A DNA stretch of 64,000 nt, from the NCBI RefSeq assembly GCF_000183545.2, contig NZ_JH976535.1, positions 797,890 to 861,889 on the forward strand, in the 5' to 3' direction. Below are positions 10,441-20,226 of the stretch, in pieces. Under the pieces are notes generated by a model. That model ran no database searches. It was given only the letters and a program-made list of their open reading frames with translations, and was not told where the DNA came from. Numbering within the stretch: the stretch's first letter is position 1; every line of letters starts with the position of its first letter. Both the position numbers and the translations under genes were made by a program. The DNA comes from Thermaerobacter subterraneus DSM 13965. Lineage in GTDB: Bacteria > Bacillota > Sulfobacillia > Thermaerobacterales > Thermaerobacteraceae.

Positions 10441-10616
10441 GCGGCCCGGCGGTAGGTCGCCCGGCCGCGATGGAGCCGGCCCGGCAGGCCGATGCAAGAA
10501 GCCGCCCGGCGGCGGGAGGATGCCGGGGCCCGGTGCCGCTGCCGGGATCCGGCCGGCGGGGGACGCCGGGGCTCCGCGCCGCTAGCGGGACCCGGCAGGC
10601 AAGGGGGCGGGATGCG

Positions 10617-11311
<695 letters not shown>

Positions 11312-11327
<16 letters not shown>

Positions 11328-11730
11328 GGCGGGTGGACACCACCCAGAGGGGGGACGTAGCGCCCGTCCATGGCGGTCCAGCCGCCGTCGACGGGCCGGC
11401 CTTGGTGGCGGCGTAGACGCCCTGGCCGGGTTCCACCACCTGGGCGCGGATGGAGGCAAAGGCGATCAGGTTCCCGCCTCCCTGCTGCGCCATAACCCGC
11501 CCGGATTCCACCCGCAGGTTGAAGGTGCCCTTGAGGTTCAGGCCCAGCACCCGGTCCAGCTCGTCGCCACCGCCCTGCGGAGTCCAGTACGGTGGCAGAT
11601 GTCTGGGGTCACGGTCTCGCCCGGGGTGCCGGCCGCCTCAGCTCCCGGGCCAGGGTGCCGAGCCCGGCGGTGTCCCGGCCGGCGGCTACCACGAGGGCGC
11701 CGCAGTCCGCCAGGGCCAGGGCGGGGGCTC
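11312..11730 (-). pseudogene. Decayed short-chain dehydrogenase/reductase
   Basis: Seen on the minus strand in three different frames: an SDR N-terminal stretch ALALADCGALVVAAGRD...LAREL (about 11727-11640); a central piece ELDRVLGLNLKGTFNL ending in the catalytic YAATK motif (about 11570-11412); and, one frame over, the C-terminal signature VDGGWTAMDGRYVPPLGG (about 11397-11340), with a stop at 11312. Compared with a ~250-residue SDR, roughly 50 residues are missing between the first two pieces and about 85 between YAATK and VDGGW. The TGxxxGIG cofactor motif is also eroded (VTGRE remains). It therefore cannot make a working enzyme. The pieces resemble gluconate-5-dehydrogenase/FabG-like SDRs. 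It may once have belonged with the neighbouring catabolic operon. Confidence 0.8.
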
Positions 11731-11835
11731 GCGGCCGGTCACACGGCGCACCGCCTCCGCCGCCGCCCGGAGCAGCGGGTCGCCGGGAGGACTCGCCGCG
11801 CTTGCTGCCGCCACCAGCCCCGCGCCGCGCTGGGC

Positions 11836-12411
11836 TTACACCCGCCGGGCCCGCTGGGCCCGGCCCGTGTCGAGCCGCTTCCACGGCACGGCCACGGCGT
11901 AGGTGACAATGGCGGCCACGATGATCTCCGGGATGCCGTGGGTCACCCCCACGGTGAGGGCGACGTTGGCGGGCAGGTAACCCCGCAGGGTGGCCATGGT
12001 CAGCACCAGGGCCGTGTTCGTGAGGGTTCCCACTGCCGCTGCGACCCCCAGGGCCAGCCACTCGTTCCGCCGCAGGGCGGCGTAGGCATAGTAGGCCGTG
12101 ATGCCGATGAAGATCCGCGGCAGGATCGCCACCAGCGGGTCCATGAACAGCGGCTGGGTCGCGTTGACCAGGCTGAAGATGCCGAAGATGGTACCGATGA
12201 TGGCGCCCACCAGCGGGCCCTCCACCACGGCACCGATGATGGCCGGCACGTGCATGATGGTGGCGTTGATCCCCGTCGGCATCGGGATGAAGCCGAGCCG
12301 CGTCACGCCCAGCAGGATGGCGACGGCGGCCAGCACCCCGGCGACGACGATCCGCCGTACCGACAGGCTGTAATTGGACGGGCGGGTGTTGGACGGGCCG
12401 AAATCGGTCAT
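11836..12411 (-). CDS. ECF transporter S component (substrate unknown)
   Basis: 191 aa, ATG 12411 preceded by an excellent AAAGGAGG site. Predicted integral membrane protein with about six hydrophobic segments. The motif FIPMPTGINATIMHVPAIIGA followed by GPLVGAIIGTIFGI matches the ECF_transp_trnsprt/RibU-FolT-PanT-like S-component group. It binds the vitamin or other micronutrient and docks on EcfT and the ATPase encoded just upstream in the same operon. The dedicated neighbouring module suggests a group I-like arrangement. The specificity (pantothenate, folate, riboflavin or another) cannot be told from the sequence. The C-terminus is basic (WKRLDTGRAQRARRV). Confidence 0.85.
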   Translation of the reverse strand: MTDFGPSNTRPSNYSLSVRRIVVAGVLAAVAILLGVTRLGFIPMPTGINATIMHVPAIIGAVVEGPLVGAIIGTIFGIFSLVNATQPLFMDPLVAILPRIFIGITAYYAYAALRRNEWLALGVAAAVGTLTNTALVLTMATLRGYLPANVALTVGVTHGIPEIIVAAIVTYAVAVPWKRLDTGRAQRARRV

Positions 12412-12438
12412 TGAAACTTACCTCCTTTCCGGTCCCTG

Positions 12439-13281
12439 TCAAAAGGGAAACGGTACCAGAAGAACCACCAGGGCGACCATCAGGCTGAGGGCCACCGCTG
12501 CCCCGTCCCGGGCCGTGGCCCGCAGCTCGATCAGGGCCGAGCGGTCCTGGCCGCCCACGTAGCCCCGCGCCTCCATGGCCAGGGCCAGTTCTTCCGCCCG
12601 TTCCAGGGCGATGGTGAACAGCGGCACCAGCAAAGGCAGCATGCTCACCGTCCGGCGGACGAAGTTGAACCGGCCGCCCGATCCGAAGTCGGCACCGCGG
12701 GAGACCTGAGCCTTCATGATCCGCTCCAGCTCCTGGGCGAAGGTGGGCACGAAGCGCAGGGCGATGGTGACGATCAGGGCCAGCTCGTGGGCCGGAACCC
12801 GCAAGGGCCGCAAGGGGCGGAGCAACCCCTCGAGGCCGTGGGCCAGCTCGGTTACCGCGGTGGTGAAGGTCACCGTGCTGGCCAGCAAAATCAGCTCCAC
12901 CAGGCGCAGGAAGGAGACCGCGATGGCCTGCACCGTGGCCTGGGTGATGACCACGAACCCGTACTCCCAGAGCACGGGGCTTGCCGGGTCCAGGCTCCGG
13001 CCGAAGAACAGCAGCTGGATCACGGCCAGGATGACGAGAAAGGGCAGGGCAGGCAGGACGCCACGCAGTGCGTAGCCCAGCGGGATCCGGGCCAGGGCCA
13101 GGATGGCCGCCAGCACCAGGAGCAGCAGCCCGTGTCCCAGGTAGCTGGCATTGGCCGTGATGGCCACCAGCAGGATGGTGGCGCAGAGCAGCTTGGCCCG
13201 GGGATCCAGCCGGTGGATCACCGACCCCGTGGGCAGGTACTGACCGAGGGTGATGTTGCGCAGCAGGTCAAGCTCCTGCAC
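12439..13281 (-). CDS. ecfT: ECF transporter transmembrane component EcfT
   Basis: 280 aa from GTG 13281, with GAGGAGG about 9 nt upstream. The start overlaps the last 14 nt of the fused ATPase gene. Starting further upstream adds a proline-rich tail in another gene's reading region and is rejected. The product has several membrane segments and the two ARG-type coupling motifs of EcfT (SRGADFG near residue 185 and EARGYVGG near 248), which engage the ATPase grooves. It links the ATP-driven motor to the S component encoded 27 nt downstream. Confidence 0.9.
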   Translation of the reverse strand: MQELDLLRNITLGQYLPTGSVIHRLDPRAKLLCATILLVAITANASYLGHGLLLLVLAAILALARIPLGYALRGVLPALPFLVILAVIQLLFFGRSLDPASPVLWEYGFVVITQATVQAIAVSFLRLVELILLASTVTFTTAVTELAHGLEGLLRPLRPLRVPAHELALIVTIALRFVPTFAQELERIMKAQVSRGADFGSGGRFNFVRRTVSMLPLLVPLFTIALERAEELALAMEARGYVGGQDRSALIELRATARDGAAVALSLMVALVVLLVPFPF

Positions 13282-15274
13282 GGCCGTGGGCCTCCTCGGG
13301 AACCGTGAGCAGCCGGATGATGGCTGCGGCCACCTCCTGGGGGTGGATGGCGCCGGCGGGTACCGGCAGGCCGGCGGCCCGCAACCCATGGGCCACCTGG
13401 GCCGCCGGCGGGACGTCCAGCCCCAGGGCTTGCAGGGCCGCGGGGCGGGCGAAGAGGGACCGGGGTGTGCCGTGCAGGACCACCCGGCCCCCCGCCAGCA
13501 CGTAAGCATAGTCCGCCAGGCGGGCCACCTCGTCCAGGTTATGGCTGACCAGCACCACCGTCAGCCCCTCCCGCTCCCGCAGCTCGGCCAGGATGGCCAG
13601 CAGCTCCTCGCGGCTCTGGGGATCCAGGCCGGCCGTGGGCTCGTCCAGGACCAGGATCTCGGGGCGCAGGGCCAGCACGCCCGCCAGGGCCACCTTGCGG
13701 CGCTGGCCGCCGCTGAGGGCGAAGACGGGCCGGTCGCGGAAGGTGTCAAAGTCCAGCCCCACCACGTCCATGGCCCACCGCACCCGCTGGCGCAGGGCAT
13801 CGCCGCGCAGGCCGTACTTGTAGGGGCCGAAGGCCACCTCGTCGCCCACGAAGCGTTCGAACAGCTGATCTTCCGGTCGCTGGAAGAGGATGCCCACCCG
13901 CCGGCGCAGGGCCCGCAGGTCCGCCCGGGGGCTGGCCAGGTCGATGCCGGCCACCCGGACCCGGCCCCGCTGGGGCCGGAGCAGGCCGTTGAAGTGTTGG
14001 ATCAGGGTCGACTTCCCCGAGCCCGTCGGGCCGATGATGGCCACCACCTCGCCGGCGCCGGCGACCAGGGAAACCCCGTCCAAAGCCCGGTGGGCGAGGG
14101 GCGTACCCGGCAGGTAGTCGCGAGCCAGATCTTCCACCAGGATGACGGGGTCCGGCAGGTGGCGGCGCCCACCGGGGGCCCCGCCATGGGGTTCCGCCGA
14201 CGTCGGGGCGCGTTCACCCGGCTGCCCGCCGCCAGCGGCCTGGTAGGCCCCCTGGGGGGCCCTGCCGGCGCCGCCGGTTGCTCCGGTTCCCCCCAGCCAG
14301 GGGGATGTCGCCGTCCAAGGGGCTGCGTTGAAGGCAGCGCCACTGGGGGTGCCCCCGCGAGGCGCTTCACCGTTCGGGGTTGTCAAATGGGCTGTCGTCA
14401 ATCCGGCCCGGGAAGCGGCTCGCTCCAGCACGGCCTGGACCAGTTCGTCGACGGTCAGCACCCGGGCGGGAAAGCCCGGCACAGCCCGGGCCACCTGGCG
14501 GGCGATGGCCACCGTGGGCGGCACATCCAGGCCGTAACGCTGCAGCCGCTCGGGTTCGACCAGCACGGTGCCCGGCGGGCCATCGGCTTCCACCCGCCCC
14601 CGGTGGAGGAGCACCACCCGGTCCGCCCGGGCGGCCTCGTCCATGTGGTGGGTGACCTGGATCACCGTCACCCCGGCCCGGTGCAGCCGGTCGAGGATCG
14701 CCATGACGCTGCGGCGGCCGGCGGGGTCCAGCATGGCCGTGGCCTCGTCGAAGATCACCGCCCGCGGCCGCATGGCCAGGACGCCGGCGATGGCCACCCG
14801 CTGGCGCTGGCCGGCCGAAAGCAAATGGGGCGGGCGCAGGGCAGCCGCTTCCATCCCGGTCCAGGCCAGGGCTTCGGCGACCCGCCGCTCGATCTCCGCC
14901 CGCGGGACGCCCAGGTTCTCGGGGCCGAAGGCCACGTCTTCCCGCACGATGGTGGCCACGATCTGGCTGTCGGGGTTCTGGAAAACCATGCCCACGGTGG
15001 CGCGGACCTGCTTGCGCAGGGCGGGGTCGGCCAGCACGTGGCGCGTGTCGCGCCCGTCCACCAGGACGGTTCCGGCGGTGGGCAGGAGCAGGGCGTTGAA
15101 GTGGCGGGCCAGGGTGGACTTGCCGCTGCCGTTGGAGCCGACCACGGCCAGGTGCTCGCCCGGCTCGATGCTGAGGGACACGCCGGCCAGGGCTTGAACC
15201 GGCGCGGCCAGCCGCTCGGAGTAGGCGAACTCCACGTCCCGGGCTGCAATGAGGTGTCGCGTCATGGAATGCAT
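13268..15274 (-). CDS. Fused tandem ECF ATPase (EcfA1-EcfA2)
   Basis: 668 aa, two complete ABC ATPase domains in one chain. Domain 1 (residues ~6-283) has Walker A GSNGSGKST, Q-loop VFQNPDSQ, an LSAGQ signature and the EATAMLD Walker B. Domain 2 (~370-640) has GPTGSGKST, FQRPEDQLFERFV, canonical LSGGQ and DEPTAGLDP. A roughly 85-residue Gly/Ala/Pro-rich linker joins them (~284-368). In most Bacillota EcfA1 and EcfA2 are separate proteins. Together the domains energise the importer with EcfT. No ribosome site precedes ATG 15274 or ATG 15265; a CATAAT element 6 nt before ATG 15274 hints at a leaderless transcript. Confidence 0.9.
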   Translation of the reverse strand: MHSMTRHLIAARDVEFAYSERLAAPVQALAGVSLSIEPGEHLAVVGSNGSGKSTLARHFNALLLPTAGTVLVDGRDTRHVLADPALRKQVRATVGMVFQNPDSQIVATIVREDVAFGPENLGVPRAEIERRVAEALAWTGMEAAALRPPHLLSAGQRQRVAIAGVLAMRPRAVIFDEATAMLDPAGRRSVMAILDRLHRAGVTVIQVTHHMDEAARADRVVLLHRGRVEADGPPGTVLVEPERLQRYGLDVPPTVAIARQVARAVPGFPARVLTVDELVQAVLERAASRAGLTTAHLTTPNGEAPRGGTPSGAAFNAAPWTATSPWLGGTGATGGAGRAPQGAYQAAGGGQPGERAPTSAEPHGGAPGGRRHLPDPVILVEDLARDYLPGTPLAHRALDGVSLVAGAGEVVAIIGPTGSGKSTLIQHFNGLLRPQRGRVRVAGIDLASPRADLRALRRRVGILFQRPEDQLFERFVGDEVAFGPYKYGLRGDALRQRVRWAMDVVGLDFDTFRDRPVFALSGGQRRKVALAGVLALRPEILVLDEPTAGLDPQSREELLAILAELREREGLTVVLVSHNLDEVARLADYAYVLAGGRVVLHGTPRSLFARPAALQALGLDVPPAAQVAHGLRAAGLPVPAGAIHPQEVAAAIIRLLTVPEEAHGRAGA

Positions 15275-15375
15275 ACTTTAATTATGGAATGGCACCCCGT
15301 GTTCTGCCCCCGGATGGCTGAAACAGTTCGCACCATCGGGACCAACTCCTGCGGCGCGACGGGATGCAGGGGCAT

Positions 15376-15405
15376 AGGAAGCATGGTCAAAGGAAGCGTG
15401 GTCAG
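15376..15405 (-). repeat. 15-bp tandem direct repeat upstream of the ECF operon
   Basis: Two adjacent copies, AGGAAGCATGGTCAA and AGGAAGCGTGGTCAG on the + strand, differing at two positions. They lie about 100 bp upstream of the ECF ATPase start in the 206-bp gap before the carbamoylase gene. They could be a double operator for ECF control. No riboswitch of the thiamine, riboflavin, cobalamin or folate classes was recognised in this gap. Confidence 0.5.
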
Positions 15406-15480
15406 AGGACGCAGTGCCCCACAAGGGGGGTCGGCCACGGGGCGCAAGCCGGGTGGGGCTCGTGGTGCCGGGGCTCCCTC

Positions 15481-16764
15481 TCAGGGGAGGATGCGGTCCA
15501 GGTATTGAAGGGCAACGGCCAGCACCTGGGTACCGCGGGCCACGTCGTCGGGAGAAGACCACTCCTCCGGGCAGTGGCTGAGGCCCCCGCGGCAGGGGAT
15601 GAAGAGCATGCCCATGGGAGCGATGCGCGCCAGGTGCATGGCGTCGTGCCCGGCGCCGCTGGCCAGGTGCAGCACCGGATAGCCCAGCTCGTGGGCCGCG
15701 ACCTCGAGGGCCTCCATCACCTGCGGGTCGGCCGCGGCTCCCTCGGCCCGTCCGAGGCAGCGGCTGGTCCACCTCACGCCACGTGTCTGGGAGATCCCCT
15801 CGATGGCGGTGCGGATGTCGGCCCAGGCCTGCGCCAGCCGCCGCGGGTCGTGGCTGCGCACGTCGACCGTGAGTTCGGCCTTGCCCGGGACCACGTTGAC
15901 GTTGTTCGGTTCGATGAGCAGGCGGCCGGTGGTCGCGACGCAATGGCCGCCGGTGGCAAGCTCACGGCCCGTACGCTCGACCGCCAGGATGACCTCTGCC
16001 GCCGCCGCCAGGGCATCGCGCCGCAGTTCCATGGGAGTCGTCCCCGCATGGCCCGGTTGGCCCTCCAGGGTCACGCTGTGCCACTCCATGCTGGCGATGG
16101 CGGTCACGAGCCCGATGGGTACACCGCGCTGCTCCAGCACGGGCCCCTGCTCGATGTGCAGCTCCACATACGCCGCGACATCGCCCGGCCGGCGCAGGGG
16201 AGCGGAGAGGCTGCGGGGTTCCCCGCCCATGCGCCGGATGCCCTCGGCCAAGGTTTCACCGGCCGGGTTGACCTCTGCCAGCATCTCCGGCGCGAGGCCT
16301 CCGGTCAGCGCCAGGCTGCCGATGCAAGAGGGTCCGTAGTCGCTGGGTTCCTCCGCGAGGAAGTCGACAACCTCTACCGGGTGGCGCAGCCGTACCCCTG
16401 CCTCCCGCAGGGCGCGCACCGCCTCTAGGGCGCCGAGGACGCCGGCCACCCCGTCGAACCGCCCTCCATCGAGGACGGTGTCGGTGTGCGATCCCAGCAT
16501 CAACGGCGACCGCCCTGGCTCGGTTCCCTCCCACCGGCCGATCAGGTTGCCACCCGCGTCGACGCGAACCGCCAGGCCCGCCTCCTGCATGCGGGCGGCG
16601 AGCCAGCGCCGGCCCGCCTGGTACACCTCCGTGAACGCGCGGCGGGTGTATGGTCGGTCCGGTTCCGTGAAGGCGGCAAGTTGCATGATGTCGGCCCAGA
16701 GCCGCTCGGTGCGTACCGTCGGGCGTGACCCCGGCACCGTTTTCACGTCTCCCTTCGCCCACAT
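15481..16764 (-). CDS. M20 Zn-hydrolase, N-carbamoyl-L-amino acid hydrolase / allantoate amidohydrolase family
   Basis: 427 aa from ATG 16764. GTG 16746 and GTG 16737, just downstream of AAGGGAG, are possible alternatives. Metal-site motifs are in order: GSHTDTV (His), FDGVAGV (Asp), EEPSDYGPSC (catalytic/bridging Glu), HIEQGPVLE (His) and a C-terminal HDAM. Family members (AmaB, HyuC, beta-ureidopropionase, AllC) hydrolyse N-carbamoyl amino acids or ureides to the amino acid, CO2 and ammonia in the cytoplasm. It is divergently transcribed from an M20 dipeptidase/peptide importer operon and shares that control region. The beta-amino-acid catabolic genes at 3.5-6.3 kb make beta-ureidopropionase an attractive but unproven role. 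Confidence 0.87.
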   Translation of the reverse strand: MWAKGDVKTVPGSRPTVRTERLWADIMQLAAFTEPDRPYTRRAFTEVYQAGRRWLAARMQEAGLAVRVDAGGNLIGRWEGTEPGRSPLMLGSHTDTVLDGGRFDGVAGVLGALEAVRALREAGVRLRHPVEVVDFLAEEPSDYGPSCIGSLALTGGLAPEMLAEVNPAGETLAEGIRRMGGEPRSLSAPLRRPGDVAAYVELHIEQGPVLEQRGVPIGLVTAIASMEWHSVTLEGQPGHAGTTPMELRRDALAAAAEVILAVERTGRELATGGHCVATTGRLLIEPNNVNVVPGKAELTVDVRSHDPRRLAQAWADIRTAIEGISQTRGVRWTSRCLGRAEGAAADPQVMEALEVAAHELGYPVLHLASGAGHDAMHLARIAPMGMLFIPCRGGLSHCPEEWSSPDDVARGTQVLAVALQYLDRILP

Positions 16765-16921
16765 GGGGTTCTTCGATCTGGTTCCTGCGATCAACTCCTT
16801 TCCTTCGACCTGTGCTGTACAGGACACCTTCCGGTACGGAATGCCTCCCGTCGTCCACGGCCGGTCAGGAACCCCCGCACCTCGCCAGCAGGAATTGCTG
16901 AATCTACAGAGTATGACTTGT

Positions 16922-16962
16922 GAAACAACAACATGCCCCCACTTTGTTTCGAAATATGAAAC
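16922..16962. promoter_or_regulatory. Putative operator between divergent peptidase genes
   Basis: In an unusually AT-rich stretch there is a palindrome GTTTC-GAAATAT-GAAAC (16946-16962), and a further GAAAC half-site at 16922-16926. It is centred between the divergent M20 hydrolase (-) and dipeptidase (+) genes, so one regulator could control both. The size and symmetry suit a GntR/RpiR-type dimer, but the regulator is not encoded nearby. Confidence 0.45.
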
Positions 16963-17156
16963 CATCTAGGGAAATATTGGCGAGAAGCGGATGTATCGCA
17001 CAACAACCTGCATACCGGCAAGCAGGCATGATGGGAGCCGGCGTGAATGCCCCATTCCGGGCGCTGTTGGCCGGCCGCCGTCCCTGCCCGGGGAATCCTT
17101 GCCGACGGCTTGTTAGGACGAGGCAACCCTGACCTGACGACGAGGAGGTCGCGACC

Positions 17157-18530
17157 ATGGCGTCCTGGCAGCATTATCTGGATGACCACCGCACCCGGTT
17201 CCTCGAAGACTACCTCGACCTGCTGCGCATCCCCAGCATCTCCGCCCTGCCCGAGCACGCCCAGGACGTACGGCGGGCGGCGGAATGGGTCGCACGCCGG
17301 CTTGAGGCCGCGGGCCTTGAGGGCGTGCGGGTGATGGAGACCGGCGGGCACCCGGTGGTGTATGGCGAGTGGCTGCACGCGCCGGGCAAGCCCACCGTGC
17401 TGATCTATGGCCATTTCGATGTGCAGCCCGTCGACCCGCTCGAGCTGTGGTCGAGCCCGCCCTTCGACCCGTCGATTCGGGATGGCCGGGTCTACGCCCG
17501 GGGTGCCTCCGACAACAAGGGCAACTTCATCCTGGCGGTGTTCGCCGTCGAGGCGCTGCTGCGCGGCGAGGGCCGGCTGCCCCTGAACGTCAAGTTCTTC
17601 CTAGAGGGGCAGGAGGAGATCGGCAGCCCCCAGCTGCCTGCCTTCATCGCCCAGCACAAGGACCTTCTGGCCTGCGACCTGGTGATCAGCACCGACGGCG
17701 CCAACTGGGCGGAGGACCAGCCCTCCTTGTCCGTCGGCTCCCGCGGCCTCTGCGCGCTCCAGATCGACGTGCAGGGTGCGAGCAGCGACCTCCACTCCGG
17801 CCTCTACGGCGGTACGATCCAGAACCCCATCCACGCCCTGGTCCGGCTGCTGGATTCCATGCGCAGCCCGGACGGGAAGATCCTGGTCGAGGGCTTCTAC
17901 GACCGGGTGGCGCCCCTTTCCTCCGAGGAACGGGAGATGCTGCCCCGCATCCCCTTCGACGAGGAGGCCTACGCCCGGAACCTGGGCGTGCCCGCGACCT
18001 TCGGCGAGCCCGGCTACACCACCCTGGAGCGGGCCTGGATCCGTCCCACCCTGGAGATCAACGGGATCTGGGGCGGCTTCCAGGGCGAGGGCACCAAGAC
18101 CGTCCTCCCAAACGAGGCCCACGCCAAGATCTCCTGCCGCCTCGTGCCCGACCAGGACCCGGAGGAGATCATCGCCTGCATCAAAGCCCACGTGGAGCAG
18201 AACGCCACGCCGGGCGTGCGGGTGACCGTGCGCCCCTTCCCCGGCAGCGCGCACCCCTACGTGGTGCCGCCGGACCTGCCCGCCCTGCGGGTGGCCCGCC
18301 AGGTGCTGGCCGAGGTGTACGGCAAGGAGCCCTACCTGATCCGTACGGGAGGAACCGTACCCGTCCTGGCCCTGTTCCTCGCCCACCTGGGCGCCCACAC
18401 CATCACCGTGGCCTTCGGTGTCGAGGACGAGCGGTTCCACGCGCCGGACGAGTTCTTCCGCCTGGAGAACTTCGACCGCGGGCAGCGGGGGTATGTCCGG
18501 CTGCTGCAGAGGCTCGGGGAGGAGGCATGA
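17157..18530 (+). CDS. M20 family dipeptidase
   Basis: 457 aa, ATG start after GAGGAGGTC. Metalloexopeptidase with zinc-site motifs YGHFDVQP (His/Asp, ~81-88), RGASDNKGN (bridging Asp, ~117-125) and EGQEEIGSP (catalytic and ligand Glu, ~150-158), plus a lid/dimerisation domain inserted at ~200-300. This is the ArgE/DapE/CNDP-like dipeptidase group, acting in the cytoplasm on dipeptides. It is followed 64 nt later by the genes of a complete peptide ABC importer, so it probably hydrolyses the imported peptides. Confidence 0.9.
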   Translation: MASWQHYLDDHRTRFLEDYLDLLRIPSISALPEHAQDVRRAAEWVARRLEAAGLEGVRVMETGGHPVVYGEWLHAPGKPTVLIYGHFDVQPVDPLELWSSPPFDPSIRDGRVYARGASDNKGNFILAVFAVEALLRGEGRLPLNVKFFLEGQEEIGSPQLPAFIAQHKDLLACDLVISTDGANWAEDQPSLSVGSRGLCALQIDVQGASSDLHSGLYGGTIQNPIHALVRLLDSMRSPDGKILVEGFYDRVAPLSSEEREMLPRIPFDEEAYARNLGVPATFGEPGYTTLERAWIRPTLEINGIWGGFQGEGTKTVLPNEAHAKISCRLVPDQDPEEIIACIKAHVEQNATPGVRVTVRPFPGSAHPYVVPPDLPALRVARQVLAEVYGKEPYLIRTGGTVPVLALFLAHLGAHTITVAFGVEDERFHAPDEFFRLENFDRGQRGYVRLLQRLGEEA

Positions 18531-18594
18531 CGGCGGGCCCCGGGCCGGGTCGCCAGGTGCGACAGCCACCATTCATGACGAGGAGGGATGCCGA

Positions 18595-20193
18595 ATGCGG
18601 TGGCTTAAATCCATGCGGGTTGTCACGTTGGCCGTCGTCCTCGTCGCTGCCCTGTTGCTTTCCGCCTGCTCGGGCGGCGGGGCCGCTCCGTCCGGGAGCT
18701 CCGGGGGCGGGTCCGGCAGCAGTGCGGATGGGGACAAGACCTTCCGCATCGCCGTGGGAATCGATCCCGATACGCTGGATCCCGCCGGCATGACCACCAC
18801 CACCGTGGCCAACATGGTGGACTACATCGTCGAGACGCTGGTCAAGATCGACAAAGACGGGAATATCCAACCGGCTCTGGCGGAGTCGTGGCAGGTGGCT
18901 CCCGATGGCCGGTCGATCACCTTCAAGCTGCGGCAGGGAGTCAAGTTCCAGGACGGCACGCCGTTCAACGCCGAGGCCGTCAAGTTCAACATCGAGCGGA
19001 TCCTGAACCCCGACGTGCGGATGCCGCTGCGGGCGAGTTACGCGGTGATCCAGGGCGTGGAGGTACAGGATGAGTACACCGTGACCCTCCAGCTCAAGGA
19101 GCCTGCGCCGTATCTGCTGGGCGCTCTCACCTACACCGCGGCCGGGATGATCTCGCCGAATTCCGTCAACGAGCACGGCAACAGCATGACGGCTTATCAG
19201 CACCCGGTGGGCACGGGTCCATACGTCTTGAAGCAGTACACCAAGGGCAGCCAGCTCGTCCTGGAGAAGTTCCAGGACTACTGGGGCGAGAAACCCTATT
19301 ATGACCAGGTCGTGTTCCAGATCGTGCCCGAGGCGGCGACCCGGGAGAGCCTCCTGCTCGCCGGTCAGGTGGACATGATCATCTTGCCGCCGACCTCCGA
19401 CATTCCCGCGTTGCAGAAGAACTCGAAGGTCAAGGTCCTGCTCGCGCCCAGCGACCGGACAATCTTCGTCGCGATCAACACCCAGCACCCGGCGCTGAAG
19501 GACAAGCGGGTGCGTCAGGCCCTTAACTACGCGGTGAACAAGGAAGAGATCATCGAGAACGTGCTCTTCGGCGCCGCCGACGTCATGGACGCGCCCATGG
19601 CCAAGCCGCTCTTGGGGTATTGCCAGACGGGTCCTTACCCGTACGACCCCGAGAAGGCCAAGCAACTGCTGCAGGAGGCCGGGGTGACGAACCTGGAGCT
19701 GAAGTTCGTCACGCCGACGGGGCGGTACTTGCAGGACTACCAGGCCGCCCAGGCCATCGCCAACTTCTTGCAGCAGGCCGGCGTCAAGACGACCCTGTCA
19801 ACCATGGACTGGCCGACCTACACCGCCACGGTGCAGGTACCGCCCGAGCAGGCGACGGTGCAGCTCCACATCCTGGGCTGGGCACCGACCTTCATGGACG
19901 CCCAGCAGCAGATGCTGCAGTTCACCAAGGACAACCACCCGCCTAAGGGCCTGGCGTCCTCTTACTACACCAACCCGCGGGTGGAGGAACTGGTGGCCCA
20001 AGCCAACCGCGAGGTCGACCAGGCGAAGCGCGAGCAACTGTACTGTGAGGCGGCCAAGATCATCTGGGAGGACGCGCCCTGGATCTTCCTCTGGGTGCAG
20101 CGGTTCCCGATCGTACACTCGGCCGAGGTGACCAACATCTCGTACCTGCCCAACGAGAAGTTCGATGCCATCTACGCGCGGCCGGTTCAGTGA
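18595..20193 (+). CDS. Peptide ABC transporter substrate-binding lipoprotein
   Basis: 532 aa from ATG 18595, 6 nt after AGGAGGG. An earlier in-frame codon (18418) lies inside the dipeptidase gene. Lipoprotein signal with lipobox LSAC (C ~24) followed by a Gly/Ser-rich tether. The mature domain is an SBP_bac_5 fold (DppA/OppA/NikA group), starting FRIAVGIDPDTLDPA with the characteristic FKLRQGVKFQDGTPFNAEAVKF block at ~120. It captures di- or oligopeptides, or a related ligand, outside the membrane for DppBCDF. It is the second gene of the dipeptidase-importer operon. Confidence 0.92.
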   Translation: MRWLKSMRVVTLAVVLVAALLLSACSGGGAAPSGSSGGGSGSSADGDKTFRIAVGIDPDTLDPAGMTTTTVANMVDYIVETLVKIDKDGNIQPALAESWQVAPDGRSITFKLRQGVKFQDGTPFNAEAVKFNIERILNPDVRMPLRASYAVIQGVEVQDEYTVTLQLKEPAPYLLGALTYTAAGMISPNSVNEHGNSMTAYQHPVGTGPYVLKQYTKGSQLVLEKFQDYWGEKPYYDQVVFQIVPEAATRESLLLAGQVDMIILPPTSDIPALQKNSKVKVLLAPSDRTIFVAINTQHPALKDKRVRQALNYAVNKEEIIENVLFGAADVMDAPMAKPLLGYCQTGPYPYDPEKAKQLLQEAGVTNLELKFVTPTGRYLQDYQAAQAIANFLQQAGVKTTLSTMDWPTYTATVQVPPEQATVQLHILGWAPTFMDAQQQMLQFTKDNHPPKGLASSYYTNPRVEELVAQANREVDQAKREQLYCEAAKIIWEDAPWIFLWVQRFPIVHSAEVTNISYLPNEKFDAIYARPVQ

Positions 20194-20226
20194 CGGGTAT
20201 GCGGGAGGGGGCCGCCTCGATCGCCG

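Noticed and set aside
13250-15508. A plus-strand open frame of about 750 codons across the ECF ATPase gene
   Set aside because: Its translation is low-complexity and motif-free, whereas the minus strand encodes two full ABC ATPase domains.
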